NCBI GenBank assembly: GCA_023023105.1
Contig: CP083824.1
Location: 1,984,001-2,048,000 of the forward strand
DNA length: 64,000 nt
Direction: 5' to 3'
Source: Enterobacter ludwigii
GTDB lineage: Bacteria; Pseudomonadota; Gammaproteobacteria; Enterobacterales; Enterobacteriaceae
The notes beneath the pieces are model-generated. The model was not told where the DNA came from and searched no databases. It saw only the letters and a list, made by a program, of their open reading frames with translations. Of the stretch, positions 8,667-17,790 are shown in pieces. Numbering within the stretch: the stretch's first letter is position 1; every line of letters starts with the position of its first letter. Both the position numbers and the translations under genes were made by a program.

Positions 8667-9764
8667 TTACAGAGAAGGGTAGTCGGTGTAGCCTTCTGCA
8701 CCACCGCCGTAGAAGCTTTCCGGACGCTGTGGGTTCAGTGCCGCTTTCTGCTGCAGGCGGGCAACCAGATCCGGGTTGGCGATGTAGTCGCGGCCAAATG
8801 CGACGGCGTCGATCAGACCTTTATTGATCAGATCTTCGGCTTTCTCAGGAGTATAGGCTCCCGCACCGATGATCACGCCATGGAAACGCTCGCGTACTTT
8901 CTGACGGAAAGCCTCAGTGTAAGGCTGACCAACGGCCCAGTCGGGCTCGGACATGTGCAGATAAGCAATACCACGTTTCGCCAGCTCTTCAATCAGATAC
9001 AGCGCGTCCGCTTCTTCGTTCGGACCGTTGTCGACGTTCTGGAAAGAGCCAATCGGGGAGACGCGGATACCGATACGCTCAGGGCTCCACTCCTGGCATA
9101 CGGCGTCAACCACTTCCAGCACCAGACGGGCACGGTTTTCGACGCTGCCGCCATACTGATCGGTGCGATGGTTAGACGACGGTGACAGGAACTGATGCAG
9201 CAGGTAGCCATGCGCGGAGTGCAGTTCAATCAGGTCAAACCCGGCTTCACGCGCATTGGCTACGGCCTGGCGGAAGTCGTTAACGATACCCGGGATCTCG
9301 TCCAGCTCAAGTGCGCGTGGCATAGAAGTATCAACGCGGATTGCGTGACCATTTTCATCACGCAGTGAAGTACGGGTATTCGCGCTCAGGGCGGAAGCGG
9401 AAACAGGTGCCTGACCGCCTGGCTGAATGCTGTTGTGAGAGATACGACCGGTGTGCCACAGCTGAACCGCAATACGACCCTCTTCAGCGTGAACGCCCGC
9501 GGTGATTTTCTTCCATGCGGCGATCTGTTCCGGGCTGTGAAGACCCGGCGCTCCCGCATAACCTTTAGCCTGAGCAGAAATCTGTGTGGCTTCCGTGATG
9601 ATCAGGCCAGAGCTTGCGCGCTGACGATAGTATTCACCCATCAGTGGGGTTGGGATGTCACCCGGCTCAATGCTGCGTAGACGGGTAAGCGGAGCCATAA
9701 ACACGCGGTTTGGCGCAGTGACGGCACCCACTTTCAATGGGGTAAATAATTTTTCAGCTGACAT
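8667..9764 (-). CDS. nemA: NemA, N-ethylmaleimide reductase (old yellow enzyme)
   Basis: 365-residue FMN-dependent TIM-barrel ene-reductase, the E. coli length. It reduces N-ethylmaleimide, nitrate esters and other electrophiles using NADPH. The N-terminal [23 protein letters not shown] and the central [19 protein letters not shown] motifs are diagnostic, and the substrate-binding [14 protein letters not shown] follows the HN/HH type of this family. Downstream of nemR by 53 bp and presumably co-transcribed with it; gloA follows. Confidence 0.96.
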   Translation of the reverse strand: MSAEKLFTPLKVGAVTAPNRVFMAPLTRLRSIEPGDIPTPLMGEYYRQRASSGLIITEATQISAQAKGYAGAPGLHSPEQIAAWKKITAGVHAEEGRIAVQLWHTGRISHNSIQPGGQAPVSASALSANTRTSLRDENGHAIRVDTSMPRALELDEIPGIVNDFRQAVANAREAGFDLIELHSAHGYLLHQFLSPSSNHRTDQYGGSVENRARLVLEVVDAVCQEWSPERIGIRVSPIGSFQNVDNGPNEEADALYLIEELAKRGIAYLHMSEPDWAVGQPYTEAFRQKVRERFHGVIIGAGAYTPEKAEDLINKGLIDAVAFGRDYIANPDLVARLQQKAALNPQRPESFYGGGAEGYTDYPSL

Positions 9765-9817
9765 AAAGACTCCTGAGTAGACCAGTCGACTAGTAACGAG
9801 GTAAATAAAAACGCCTG

Positions 9818-10417
9818 TTAAACGCCAGGCGTAGTAATGCTGTTTTTCACATGTGCCAGTGCGCTTTCCAGCGGCACGGCACTGCGCGAAATCTTGGCCT
9901 GCAGATTAGCGCCCAACCAGAGGGCGTATAACACCTGCGCCTGGGTTAGCGGCTCACCGGGAAAGGCCAGCGTTTTCTCATCGCGGCCTTTCTCCAGTGC
10001 CTGAGCCAGCAGGGCGATAACACCACTGGCACCTTTATCCATTGCCGTGCGCATGTCTTCGGAGAGATCGCACACTTCAGCAGAAAGTTTTACCGTCAGA
10101 CATCCGCTGATAATGCCCTGCTGGCAGAACTGGTTCAGCGTTTCCTGATAGTAGTTCAAAACACGATCGCGATAGTTACCTTTACCCGATGCAAAGTGGG
10201 TCGCCAGACGCTGGTGATAACCAGCATAATGACGCTCCAGCATTGCGACGCCAAACGCCTCTTTGGACCGGAAGTAGTGGTAAAACGACCCCTTCGGTAC
10301 CTCAGCGGTTTTTAATAGCTCGCTCAGGCCCATACCGGTGAATCCGCGATGCATGCAAAGTTGCTCGCCGGTCGCCAGTAAATGTTCGCGGGTATCGTGT
10401 TCAGTATTTCTGCTCAT
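9818..10417 (-). CDS. nemR: NemR, TetR-family electrophile-sensing repressor
   Basis: 199-residue TetR-family repressor: helix-turn-helix about residues 12-55 ([22 protein letters not shown]), then an all-helical ligand/dimer domain. Cys106 (GIISGC) and Lys175 are present; these are the residues linked in E. coli to sensing reactive electrophiles and bleach through a reversible Cys-Lys bond. A perfect NemR operator lies 14 nt upstream of the start. Unlike K-12, the gene immediately upstream in the same direction is an eptA-type gene rather than the divergent ydhL. Confidence 0.95.
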   Translation of the reverse strand: MSRNTEHDTREHLLATGEQLCMHRGFTGMGLSELLKTAEVPKGSFYHYFRSKEAFGVAMLERHYAGYHQRLATHFASGKGNYRDRVLNYYQETLNQFCQQGIISGCLTVKLSAEVCDLSEDMRTAMDKGASGVIALLAQALEKGRDEKTLAFPGEPLTQAQVLYALWLGANLQAKISRSAVPLESALAHVKNSITTPGV

Positions 10418-10430
10418 GGCCGCACTCTAA

Positions 10431-10446
10431 TAGACCGTTCGGTCTA
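10431..10446. promoter_or_regulatory. NemR operator (NemR box)
   Basis: TAGACCGTTCGGTCTA is a perfect palindrome with a 2-nt centre, as in the known E. coli NemR box. It lies between the eptA stop and the nemR start, so it should control nemRA autogenously. It would also act as a roadblock to read-through from eptA. Confidence 0.9.
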
Positions 10447-10458
10447 ATGCAAGCAAGT

Positions 10459-12084
10459 TTATTGACGACACGCGTGCAGAATATCCAGTTGCTGTTGATA
10501 AACCGTTGATTTCACGTCCATCATACCCAGTACAGTCGAGAACAAATTGTCCTGAGAAACCGCATTTTTTGCCGCATGGTCACGTAAACACTGCTCGTTG
10601 ATGCCAAAATTTTTCGCATAGTCCGGTGACAACCAGAACATAAACGGAATGTGTGTTTGCTGTTCCGGTGCCAGCATGTACGGCGTGCCGTGCAGATAGA
10701 TACCGCTTTCGCCCAGCGATTCGCCGTGATCTGAGAGGTAAATCAGCGCAGTGTTCATGCTTGCCTGTCGTGCTTTCAACGTATCAATCGTTTTACTGAC
10801 CACGCTGTCGGTATACAGGATCGTGTTGTCATAGGTGTTTATCAGCGCCTGATGATCGCAATCCTGGATTTCGTTGGTGTCGCAGGTTGGGGTGAATTTA
10901 CGGAAATTATCCGGATAACGGCGATAGTACGCGGGGCCGTGACTGCCCATCAGGTGGATAACCAGAACGGTATCTTGCTTTAGGCCATCCAGGACGTTGT
11001 CCAGGCGGTAGAAATTCACGTCGTCGATGCAGGACTTGTCTTTGCAGAACTGATCCAGTTTCCACTGCGTCATGTCGGTATGGGGGATGCGATCGCAGGC
11101 ACCTTTACAGCCGCCATCGTTGTCGCGCCACAGCAGATTGATACCCGCATGCTTGAGCACGTCGAGCAGTCCTTCCCGATGATGAGCCAGGTCAGCATCG
11201 TATTTGCTGCGCGTCATGCCGGAGAACATGCAGGGAACGGATACCGCGGTTTCAGTACCACACGAGGAGGCTTGCGGGAAGTTAATCACATCCTGCTTTT
11301 TCAGTTCCGGGTTTGTTTCGCGTTCGTAGCCGTTCAGGGAGTAGTTCGCCGCGCGTGACGCTTCGCCGACGACAAGCACCAGAACGGTTTTCTTTTGCTG
11401 ACCTGAAATCAAGGGTCCTTTGTGTGCATCTTCGCCAATCCGCACCAGCGTCTGATCGCCTGCAAACCAGCGCATTTTGCTGTACTTCATCACGGCACTG
11501 ACGTAGTTCGCGGGGGTGACCATTTTGACAATGCTTTTGTTATTACGAAACAGCGACGCGTAATCTTTATAAAATACGGCGGCAATAAGGATAATCACCA
11601 GCAGGGCACCGAGCATTGCGGCAACGCGCATCAACAGGGCATACCACCATTTCCCGGTACGAATGCGGGTCAATACCAGCACTACGGATGGAATGAGACC
11701 GGCAACAACAATCCACAAAATCATCTGTGGCGTTACCAGGGCGGTGGCTTCCTGGGAGTTCGTTTCGAACACGTTCACGATCATGTTCTGATCGATAACC
11801 GCGCCGTAGGTGTACATAAAGTAGGTGGCAGCGGCGCACCCGAGCGTCAGCACAATCAGCAGCGGCTTGCGAATAAATGGAATATTGAGCAGGCTAAACA
11901 CAATCACCCAGCCGCAAAACAGCACCAGCGGTACGGTAGCGGCAAAGAGGATATCGTGAAGATGAGCGGGGGCGATAATTGCCCAACTGCGTTGTATAAA
12001 TAGCGCGTTTACCAGGGTAAAGAAGAGCGCACAGCCAAGAGTAAATTTAATGTCGTTACACTGTAACTTTTTAATTAACCGCAT
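10459..12084 (-). CDS. eptA: EptA-family lipid A phosphoethanolamine transferase
   Basis: 541-residue inner-membrane enzyme of the EptA/MCR family, transferring phosphoethanolamine from phosphatidylethanolamine to lipid A and lowering polymyxin binding. Five hydrophobic helices lie within residues 14-175 and a periplasmic alkaline-phosphatase-like domain follows. All expected catalytic residues are visible: Glu241, the nucleophile Thr279 (in CGTETAVSVPC, flanked by a likely Cys275-Cys285 disulfide), His382, Asp452-His453 (SDHGES) and His465. The gene lies between ydhL and nemR with no mobile elements nearby, so it looks chromosomal and resident. K-12 has no eptA at this position (its own is in another locus). 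Regulation is unknown. Confidence 0.92.
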   Translation of the reverse strand: MRLIKKLQCNDIKFTLGCALFFTLVNALFIQRSWAIIAPAHLHDILFAATVPLVLFCGWVIVFSLLNIPFIRKPLLIVLTLGCAAATYFMYTYGAVIDQNMIVNVFETNSQEATALVTPQMILWIVVAGLIPSVVLVLTRIRTGKWWYALLMRVAAMLGALLVIILIAAVFYKDYASLFRNNKSIVKMVTPANYVSAVMKYSKMRWFAGDQTLVRIGEDAHKGPLISGQQKKTVLVLVVGEASRAANYSLNGYERETNPELKKQDVINFPQASSCGTETAVSVPCMFSGMTRSKYDADLAHHREGLLDVLKHAGINLLWRDNDGGCKGACDRIPHTDMTQWKLDQFCKDKSCIDDVNFYRLDNVLDGLKQDTVLVIHLMGSHGPAYYRRYPDNFRKFTPTCDTNEIQDCDHQALINTYDNTILYTDSVVSKTIDTLKARQASMNTALIYLSDHGESLGESGIYLHGTPYMLAPEQQTHIPFMFWLSPDYAKNFGINEQCLRDHAAKNAVSQDNLFSTVLGMMDVKSTVYQQQLDILHACRQ

Positions 12085-12233
12085 CGAATGAAAAACCTGT
12101 CATTTTAATGATGGGGCGAGTATAGAGAGGGAAGATTAGTGAAACCTTAATGCCACAAATCTGTGGTAAAGCCCTTGCACGCGGCATGTTTAACGTCTTC
12201 ACTGTAAGTGATAGCGGTAATCTGGAGGTGAGT

Positions 12234-12473
12234 GTGGCAGAGCAACTGGAGTTTTTCCCCATCCAGAGCCCGTGCCGGGGTATTTGTCAGGTAGATGAAC
12301 GTGGATATTGCCGCGGGTGCATGCGTACCCGTGATGAACGTTTCAACTGGCAAACCTTTAGCGACACGCAAAAACAGGAGGTGCTTCGACTCTGCCGACA
12401 GCGACTTCTGCGCAAAATACGCGCAAATAAAGCGGGTGAGGCAGAAGAACCCCAGCAACCTTCACTTTTTTAA
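12234..12473 (+). CDS. ydhL: YdhL, DUF1289 small zinc-ribbon-like protein
   Basis: 79-residue protein with a Cys cluster C-x3-C-x7-C-x2-C (SPCRGICQ...YCRGC, residues 11-26) that probably binds a metal, followed by a basic helical tail. The start is GTG at 12234, supported by TCTGGAGGTGA just upstream and by MAEQLEFFP as in E. coli (also 79 aa); an ATG-started frame upstream at 12150 lacks homology. DUF1289 proteins are widespread and of unknown function. It is 48 bp upstream of ydhF in the same direction and may be co-transcribed with it. Confidence 0.9.
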   Translation: MAEQLEFFPIQSPCRGICQVDERGYCRGCMRTRDERFNWQTFSDTQKQEVLRLCRQRLLRKIRANKAGEAEEPQQPSLF

Positions 12474-12521
12474 CACGGTAATTGCGTATACTCATGACAT
12501 CACGTCCTTGAGGAAAATGTT

Positions 12522-13418
12522 ATGGTTCAGCGAATTACCCTTGCCCCCCAGGGGCCAGAATTCTCCCGTTTTGTGATGGGCTACTGGCGCCTGATGGACT
12601 GGAATATGTCCCCCCTCCAGTTGGCGAGCTTTATTGAAGAGCATCTCGATTTAGGGATCACCACGGTCGATCATGCCGATATTTATGGTGGCTACCAGTG
12701 TGAAGCCGCGTTCGGAGAGGCGCTCAAGCTGGTTCCGGCCCTGCGTGAACGCATGGAGATCGTCACGAAGTGCGGTATTGCCACCACGGCAAAACCTGAG
12801 CATGCCCTCGGTCATTACATCACCGACAGTGCGCATATCATCAAAAGTGCTGAGCAGTCGCTGGTCAATCTGGCGACGGATCATATCGACCTGCTGTTAA
12901 TCCACCGTCCCGATCCGCTCATGGATGCCGATGAAGTGGCCGAAGCGTTTCTGAATCTGCATCAGAGCGGGAAAGTCCGTCATTTTGGCGTCTCAAACTT
13001 TACCCCGGCACAGTTTGCGCTGCTTCAGTCGCGCCTGCCATTTACCCTGGCCACTAACCAGGTCGAGATATCCCCGGTTCACCAGCCGCTGCTGCTGGAT
13101 GGGACGCTTGACCAGCTACAACAGCTTCGCATTCGCCCGATGGCGTGGTCGTGCCTGGGAGGGGGACGCTTGTTTAATGACGATGAATTCCAGCCGCTGC
13201 GCAATGAACTGGAAACCATCGCCCGCGAGCTCAATGCTGAGAGCATCGAACAAGTGGTGTACGCGTGGATCCTGCGCCTGCCGTCAAAACCACTGCCAAT
13301 TATTGGTTCTGGTAAAATTGAACGCGTACGCTCTGCGATTGCGGCTGAAGAGCTGCAGATGACCCGTCAGCAGTGGTTCCGCATCCGTAAAGCCGCACTC
13401 GGCTACGACGTACCGTAA
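12522..13418 (+). CDS. ydhF: YdhF, aldo/keto reductase
   Basis: 298-residue NADPH-dependent aldo/keto reductase with a TIM-barrel fold. Visible are the catalytic Asp-Tyr region (DHADIYGGYQCE, about residues 48-59), the HFGVSNF motif and the C-terminal cofactor loop PLPIIGSGKIERVR. Same length as E. coli YdhF. Preceded by GAGGAAAATGTT before ATG. The physiological substrate is unknown. Followed by sodC after 80 bp. Confidence 0.93.
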   Translation: MVQRITLAPQGPEFSRFVMGYWRLMDWNMSPLQLASFIEEHLDLGITTVDHADIYGGYQCEAAFGEALKLVPALRERMEIVTKCGIATTAKPEHALGHYITDSAHIIKSAEQSLVNLATDHIDLLLIHRPDPLMDADEVAEAFLNLHQSGKVRHFGVSNFTPAQFALLQSRLPFTLATNQVEISPVHQPLLLDGTLDQLQQLRIRPMAWSCLGGGRLFNDDEFQPLRNELETIARELNAESIEQVVYAWILRLPSKPLPIIGSGKIERVRSAIAAEELQMTRQQWFRIRKAALGYDVP

Positions 13419-13448
13419 ACCAGCAAAAAGTGACTTTCCGGTGAAATG

Positions 13449-13478
13449 TTTGCCCCTGGTATAAACTTAAGGGGCAAA
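13449..13478 (+). other. Hairpin between ydhF and sodC
   Basis: A perfect 9-bp stem TTTGCCCCT/AGGGGCAAA with a 12-nt loop ends 20 nt before the sodC ATG and just upstream of its GTGGAGG ribosome site. No U tract follows. It may be a weak ydhF terminator or a 5' leader element of sodC. Confidence 0.4.
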
Positions 13479-13498
13479 AAATAACCCGTGGAGGTCAT

Positions 13499-14017
13499 AT
13501 GAAGCGTTTTGCTCTGGCGCTCGTCACGCTGGTAGTCTGCGCTGGTGCGCAGGCGGCCAGTGATGAAGTGGAAATGAATCTTGTCACCTCTCAGGGTGTG
13601 GGGCAGTCAATCGGAACGGTGAAAATAACCGAAACCGACAAAGGACTGGAGTTCGCACCCAACCTCAAAGCACTCCCACCCGGTGAACATGGTTTCCATG
13701 TTCATGCCAACGGTAGCTGTCAGCCTGCACTGAAAGAGGGAAAAGCCTCGGCGGCGGAATCAGCGGGCGGCCACTTTGATCCCCAACACTCCGGTAAACA
13801 CGAAGGTCCGAACGGGAAGGGGCATCTCGGCGATCTCCCTGTGCTGGTGGTGAATAACGACGGGAAAGCCACGGAACCCGTCGTTGCACCACGGCTGAAA
13901 AAACTGGCTGAGATTAAAGGCAAAGCGCTGATGATCCATGTTGGCGGTGACAATATGTCCGATCGGCCTAAACCGCTTGGCGGTGGCGGGGTGCGTTATG
14001 CCTGTGGCGTAATTTGA
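13499..14017 (+). CDS. sodC: SodC, periplasmic Cu/Zn superoxide dismutase
   Basis: 172-residue bacterial Cu/Zn-SOD. Residues 1-19 form a signal peptide ending AQA. The metal-binding segments are [25 protein letters not shown] and MIHVGGDN, and the C-terminal [11 protein letters not shown] carries the second disulfide Cys. Length agrees with E. coli SodC (173). The last 22 nt overlap the 3' end of the convergent ydhK. It protects periplasmic targets from superoxide, usually in stationary phase. Confidence 0.96.
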   Translation: MKRFALALVTLVVCAGAQAASDEVEMNLVTSQGVGQSIGTVKITETDKGLEFAPNLKALPPGEHGFHVHANGSCQPALKEGKASAAESAGGHFDPQHSGKHEGPNGKGHLGDLPVLVVNNDGKATEPVVAPRLKKLAEIKGKALMIHVGGDNMSDRPKPLGGGGVRYACGVI

Positions 14018-16029
14018 TCCCCAATGGTTCCAGGAGGAGGCGCTTGCTCCAGCTGCGACAGCGAGCAGTGCAGGCGCCAGATGATCGAGGCCAAATCTCG
14101 AGCAGCGGGCAAATGGTGCCGCGCGAGGGTATCGCAGATCCGCTGCAGCTCAGCCAGTGTGGCTTCGAGGGGGCGCTGCTGAACACCGCGTTCACTCATG
14201 ACATCGCGTAGCAGGGAGATGCAAACATCCCGAACCTGTGAGAGGGGATCAGTGCGTGTTTCCCATACGCGAAGCTGCCAGACGACGTGTGAACAGTTCA
14301 ACAGCACTACGCCCCAGCGCAACAGCCAGCGGCGGGAAAGTGCGTCCTGGCTGTTATTCAACTGGCTGACATGGTGATAAACCAGCGATTCATACTCATT
14401 TTCACTCAGATGCGGTTTACGACTGAGTTGGTCGACAAACCCCCGGCGTAACTCCCGGATGTGCCGACGACTCTTGCGCGCATCTGAACCGGGGCGTAAC
14501 ACCGCGAAGGCCAGCCAGGCCAGTCCGACACCGAGGATCTTCGCCAGGTTGTCATTGAGAAAACTGGCGTAATCGTAAACCGGCGGATTCGTCACGGAAA
14601 TAAACGACCCCATAAAAACAATCAACTGTCCCCATAGCCCCGCCAGTTTGGGCATTTGCAGCTTCAGAAGCTGCATGGTGGTTAACAGCGGAAACAGAAA
14701 CAGCAGGAACTGCCACAGGTCACTTATCTGCACCATCAGGCCGAACTTCACCACAAAACTGAACAACGACAGTAATACCAGGGTGCGCATCAGCAGCGTA
14801 AGAGAGTTAAACGGTGAGGCAGCAACGGAGTAAAGCACGCAGCTGATGGCAGCGAGCGTCAGGGCTGCCGTACCGGAGTCCCACTGCGTGGCAATGCTCC
14901 ACGCCCCCACCAGCATCAGTGCGCAGAAGGTGCGAAAGCCGCTCCACAGTGCTTCGAGATAGTCTGTATGGCGTGCGAGCGCTGGACTACCCGGGACGTT
15001 GAATTCAGTCACCGGGGTGGCATTCTCGACGGCGCTAATCCAGCGGCTGCTTCGCAGATACAGCCGGCAGAAATAATTAAGACGCTGCCAGAAGGCGCGA
15101 TGACGATAATCGTACTCATCGACCGGGGCGAGCGGCGCAATGATCTTCGCGACGGTGTAGATGTCCGCATCCGGGCGTGCAAGCGTTGCGAGCAGTACGT
15201 CAATCACCGCACGGGTGTTTTCTGGTGGCGTCGGCCAATTGAGTAACATCCGGCGCAGGCTGGAGATAGCGCTGGTCATGCGCAGCTGCTGGTGCAGCAG
15301 ATAGTTAAGCAGGGTATTCTGACGGCGAAAGCGGTAATGGCTCCAGAAGGCCTGGATGCGTAACAGATTCATGGTCAGGATCTGCCCAATGACCTTTTCA
15401 TGGGCGAGACGGATCTCATCGTTGGTATCAGGTTGCCACAGCAGGCTTGCGTGCTCCAGCAATCGGGCATGCATGGCTTTCAGCGCGGTGATGAGCGCGG
15501 TGCCGTCCGACGTACTGGGCAGGATCATCATCATAAACCCGCCGCTGAGGATACCGACAATCACTTCACAGACGCGCGCCTGAGCGATATCCCACAGTTC
15601 GGTGGTATCGAGTACGTTAACCACCGGAAAGGCAATGATGGCGGCGGTATAGCCCGCCAGCTGGAAAGCATAGGCGACGTTGTTGGTAAAATGAGCGCAG
15701 GCCCAGGTACAGCATCCCAGCCATGCCGCCATGCTCAGCAAGAACAGCCATGGATCGTTCAGCGTATGACCGGCGATAATTAACGCGGCACTGGCACCCA
15801 GCAGGCTGCCTACGATACGACCGAGGCTTTTACTGATAACACCTCCGACCGTGGGAAAACTCACCACCGCCGCAGAGGTCATCGCCCAGTAGGGTTCATC
15901 AAGGTTCAGGTAATAGGCGATGGTCAGCGCAAGACACATCGCGATGCCATTACGCAGCGCATAGCGCCACTGGGGACGCGTCGCTTTCATCCACGGCGTG
16001 TTACGCCAGGAGAGCACCTGCAGTTTCAT
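13996..16029 (-). CDS. ydhK: YdhK, FUSC-family efflux protein (AaeB-like)
   Basis: 677-residue inner-membrane protein of the fusaric acid resistance/AaeB family: two blocks of membrane helices (about residues 25-170 and 365-510), each followed by a cytoplasmic helical region. It is slightly longer than E. coli YdhK as I recall it (670), extending at the C terminus into the sodC 3' end. With YdhJ (periplasmic adaptor) and YdhI (small membrane subunit) it forms a predicted efflux system. Its ATG overlaps the ydhJ stop (TAATG), showing translational coupling. The export substrate is unknown. Confidence 0.9.
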   Translation of the reverse strand: MKLQVLSWRNTPWMKATRPQWRYALRNGIAMCLALTIAYYLNLDEPYWAMTSAAVVSFPTVGGVISKSLGRIVGSLLGASAALIIAGHTLNDPWLFLLSMAAWLGCCTWACAHFTNNVAYAFQLAGYTAAIIAFPVVNVLDTTELWDIAQARVCEVIVGILSGGFMMMILPSTSDGTALITALKAMHARLLEHASLLWQPDTNDEIRLAHEKVIGQILTMNLLRIQAFWSHYRFRRQNTLLNYLLHQQLRMTSAISSLRRMLLNWPTPPENTRAVIDVLLATLARPDADIYTVAKIIAPLAPVDEYDYRHRAFWQRLNYFCRLYLRSSRWISAVENATPVTEFNVPGSPALARHTDYLEALWSGFRTFCALMLVGAWSIATQWDSGTAALTLAAISCVLYSVAASPFNSLTLLMRTLVLLSLFSFVVKFGLMVQISDLWQFLLFLFPLLTTMQLLKLQMPKLAGLWGQLIVFMGSFISVTNPPVYDYASFLNDNLAKILGVGLAWLAFAVLRPGSDARKSRRHIRELRRGFVDQLSRKPHLSENEYESLVYHHVSQLNNSQDALSRRWLLRWGVVLLNCSHVVWQLRVWETRTDPLSQVRDVCISLLRDVMSERGVQQRPLEATLAELQRICDTLARHHLPAARDLASIIWRLHCSLSQLEQAPPPGTIGDQITPQA

Positions 16030-16889
16030 TAACGGGTTCCGATGGAGACGGTACAGGTCGTGCCGGATACCAGGGTGATGTCCTGCGGTAGACGGTCAAA
16101 CTCTACGCGAACCGGAACGCGTTGAGCCAGACGCACCCAGGGAACGTTCGGCTTAATGTCCGGTACCAGGCCGGAATCCGTTTCAACGCTTTGATCGTAT
16201 ATCGCCCGACCAATACTGGATACGTGACCCTGTAACTTTTGCGAACTGCTATAAAGGGTAATGGTTGCCGGAGAACCCTCGCGGATATGGCGAAGTTTGG
16301 TCTCTTCAAAATAGCCCACGACATAGAAGGAGTGGCTGTCGACGAGGGCAAACACCGGCTGTCCGGTAGTGGCATAGTTACCCACACGCGCTGAAAGGTT
16401 GGTCACCCATCCGTCGACAGGCGATGTTATAACGGTTTGGGTTAGCTCCCACTGGGCTTGTTTCAGCGTAGCCTCAGCCACATTGACGCTTGCCTGCATG
16501 GCCTTAACGTTGATATTCGCAGTATCTAAATCTTCTGCAGAGATATAATTTTGCGATAAATGTCGGCGGCGGTTTGCCTCGTTGTTGGCTTTCGCTAAGT
16601 CAGACTGGGCTTTTGCCAGCTGAGCCTGGGCATTCAGAATCGCAATGTGATACGGGGTATCGTCGATACGGAATAGCACGTCCCCCTTTTTTACATACTG
16701 GTTATCGTTAACAAGAAGCGCCGTGATACTCCCTGAAACCTGGGGAGTAATGCTGACCTGTTCAGCGCGAATTTTGCCATCACGCGTCCAGGGTGATTGC
16801 ATATAAAAATTCCACAGCCACCAGCCTGCAACCAGCGCGAGAGCGAGGACAAACAACGTGGAAAAGTACTTCAGCGTTTTCAGGGGCAT
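16029..16889 (-). CDS. ydhJ: YdhJ, HlyD/MFP-type periplasmic adaptor (AaeA-like)
   Basis: 286-residue membrane-fusion protein: an N-terminal anchor helix (about residues 8-26), a biotinyl-lipoyl-like barrel ([29 protein letters not shown]), a helical hairpin (about 75-140) and a beta-barrel C-terminal domain. I start at the internal Met at 16889 ([11 protein letters not shown]), as in E. coli; the 12 extra residues upstream are the ydhI end in another frame. It sits 2 nt after the ydhI stop and overlaps ydhK by one base. Confidence 0.92.
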   Translation of the reverse strand: MPLKTLKYFSTLFVLALALVAGWWLWNFYMQSPWTRDGKIRAEQVSITPQVSGSITALLVNDNQYVKKGDVLFRIDDTPYHIAILNAQAQLAKAQSDLAKANNEANRRRHLSQNYISAEDLDTANINVKAMQASVNVAEATLKQAQWELTQTVITSPVDGWVTNLSARVGNYATTGQPVFALVDSHSFYVVGYFEETKLRHIREGSPATITLYSSSQKLQGHVSSIGRAIYDQSVETDSGLVPDIKPNVPWVRLAQRVPVRVEFDRLPQDITLVSGTTCTVSIGTR

Positions 16890-16891
16890 AT

Positions 16892-17128
16892 TCACCACAC
16901 CAGCAAGACAGCAAGACCCAGACACACGGAGAGGGCAAACAGGGAGAGATCCATCAACATGGGATGCCAGATTTCGCCGGAATACATCCAGTCACGAAGC
17001 AGACGATGTGCGATGAGCCAGAGAATAAAACCTACCAGTACGGCTTTAAACAGAGGCGGAAAGTAGACTGATGCACCGAAGATCAAGTCCTGAAGGGGCA
17101 AACCTTCTGAGTGATGAAAAAACGTCAC
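16892..17128 (-). CDS. ydhI: YdhI, DUF1656 small inner-membrane protein
   Basis: 78-residue protein with two membrane helices (about residues 23-45 and 57-77) and the family signature [17 protein letters not shown] near the N terminus. Start is GTG at 17128, with AAGGA upstream. It is the first gene of ydhIJK; AaeX plays the same role in aaeXAB. The operon is divergent from slyA, and E. coli ydhIJK is part of the SlyA regulon. Confidence 0.92.
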   Translation of the reverse strand: MTFFHHSEGLPLQDLIFGASVYFPPLFKAVLVGFILWLIAHRLLRDWMYSGEIWHPMLMDLSLFALSVCLGLAVLLVW

Positions 17129-17283
17129 AGGTAGAAATCCTTTGCAGTGAACAGAATGTCACAATGGCTTGTCTTAATATGATGAGGTATCACAATTCAG
17201 TGTAAGTCATACTTTTAAGTTCCATGAATGCAGTATTGCATTTGTTTTGGCAATATAAATGCTGCACACTATTCTAAAATCAG

Positions 17284-17304
17284 TATAATAACTTAGCAAG
17301 CTAA
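17284..17304 (+). promoter_or_regulatory. slyA promoter -10 and SlyA operator
   Basis: A consensus TATAAT (17284-17289) is followed by TTAGCAAGCTAA (17293-17304), the exact 12-bp palindrome described as the SlyA recognition site. The operator would sit just around the start of transcription and next to the ribosome site at 17309-17314. This fits negative autoregulation of slyA; the site may also affect divergent ydhIJK. Confidence 0.9.
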
Positions 17305-17320
17305 TTATAAGGAGATGAAA

Positions 17321-17755
17321 TTGGAATCGCCATTAGGTTCTGATCTGGCAAGGTTGGTACGCGTCTGGCGTGCTCTGATTGACCATCGCCTGAAACCTCT
17401 GGAATTGACACAGACACATTGGGTTACGCTGCATAACATTCATCAGCTGCCGCCTGAACAGTCGCAAATTCAACTGGCAAAAGCGATAGGTATTGAGCAA
17501 CCGTCGCTGGTGCGCACGCTTGACCAGCTGGAAGAGAAGGGACTCATCTCCCGGCAAACCTGCGCCAGCGATCGTCGCGCTAAGCGGATTAAACTCACAG
17601 AGAAAGCGACTCCCATCATTACTGAAATGGAAGCCGTGATTACCAAAACGCGGGGTGAAATCCTCTCGGGTGTTTCTCCGGCGGAGCTTGAAATGCTCAT
17701 CAGCCTTATTGGTCGCCTGGAACAAAACATCCATGAGCTGCAGTCGCGCGACTGA
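17321..17755 (+). CDS. slyA: SlyA, MarR-family transcriptional regulator
   Basis: 144-residue winged-helix dimeric regulator that counteracts H-NS silencing at envelope and stress genes, often together with PhoP. Winged helix about residues 30-95 ([28 protein letters not shown] is the recognition region), flanked by dimerising helices. I chose the TTG at 17321: AAGGAG (17309-17314) is 6 nt upstream of it, but directly abuts the ATG at 17315, which is therefore too close. E. coli slyA also starts with TTG and gives 144 residues. Confidence 0.95.
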   Translation: MESPLGSDLARLVRVWRALIDHRLKPLELTQTHWVTLHNIHQLPPEQSQIQLAKAIGIEQPSLVRTLDQLEEKGLISRQTCASDRRAKRIKLTEKATPIITEMEAVITKTRGEILSGVSPAELEMLISLIGRLEQNIHELQSRD

Positions 17756-17765
17756 CATTCCAAAG

Positions 17766-17790
17766 GGCCTTGCAACAGCAAGGCCTTTTT
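17766..17790. terminator. Terminator, slyA / diguanylate cyclase gene
   Basis: Perfect 8-bp stem GGCCTTGC/GCAAGGCC (17766-17773 with 17778-17785, loop AACA) followed by T5. It is a good slyA terminator. The stop codon of the convergent minus-strand gene begins at 17792, directly against it. Confidence 0.9.

Noticed and set aside
10459..12084. Possible mobile mcr colistin-resistance gene
   Set aside because: No insertion sequence, transposon end or plasmid gene flanks it, its neighbours are core genes, and as I recall the MCR sequences it resembles chromosomal EptA more. It remains an EptA-family enzyme.
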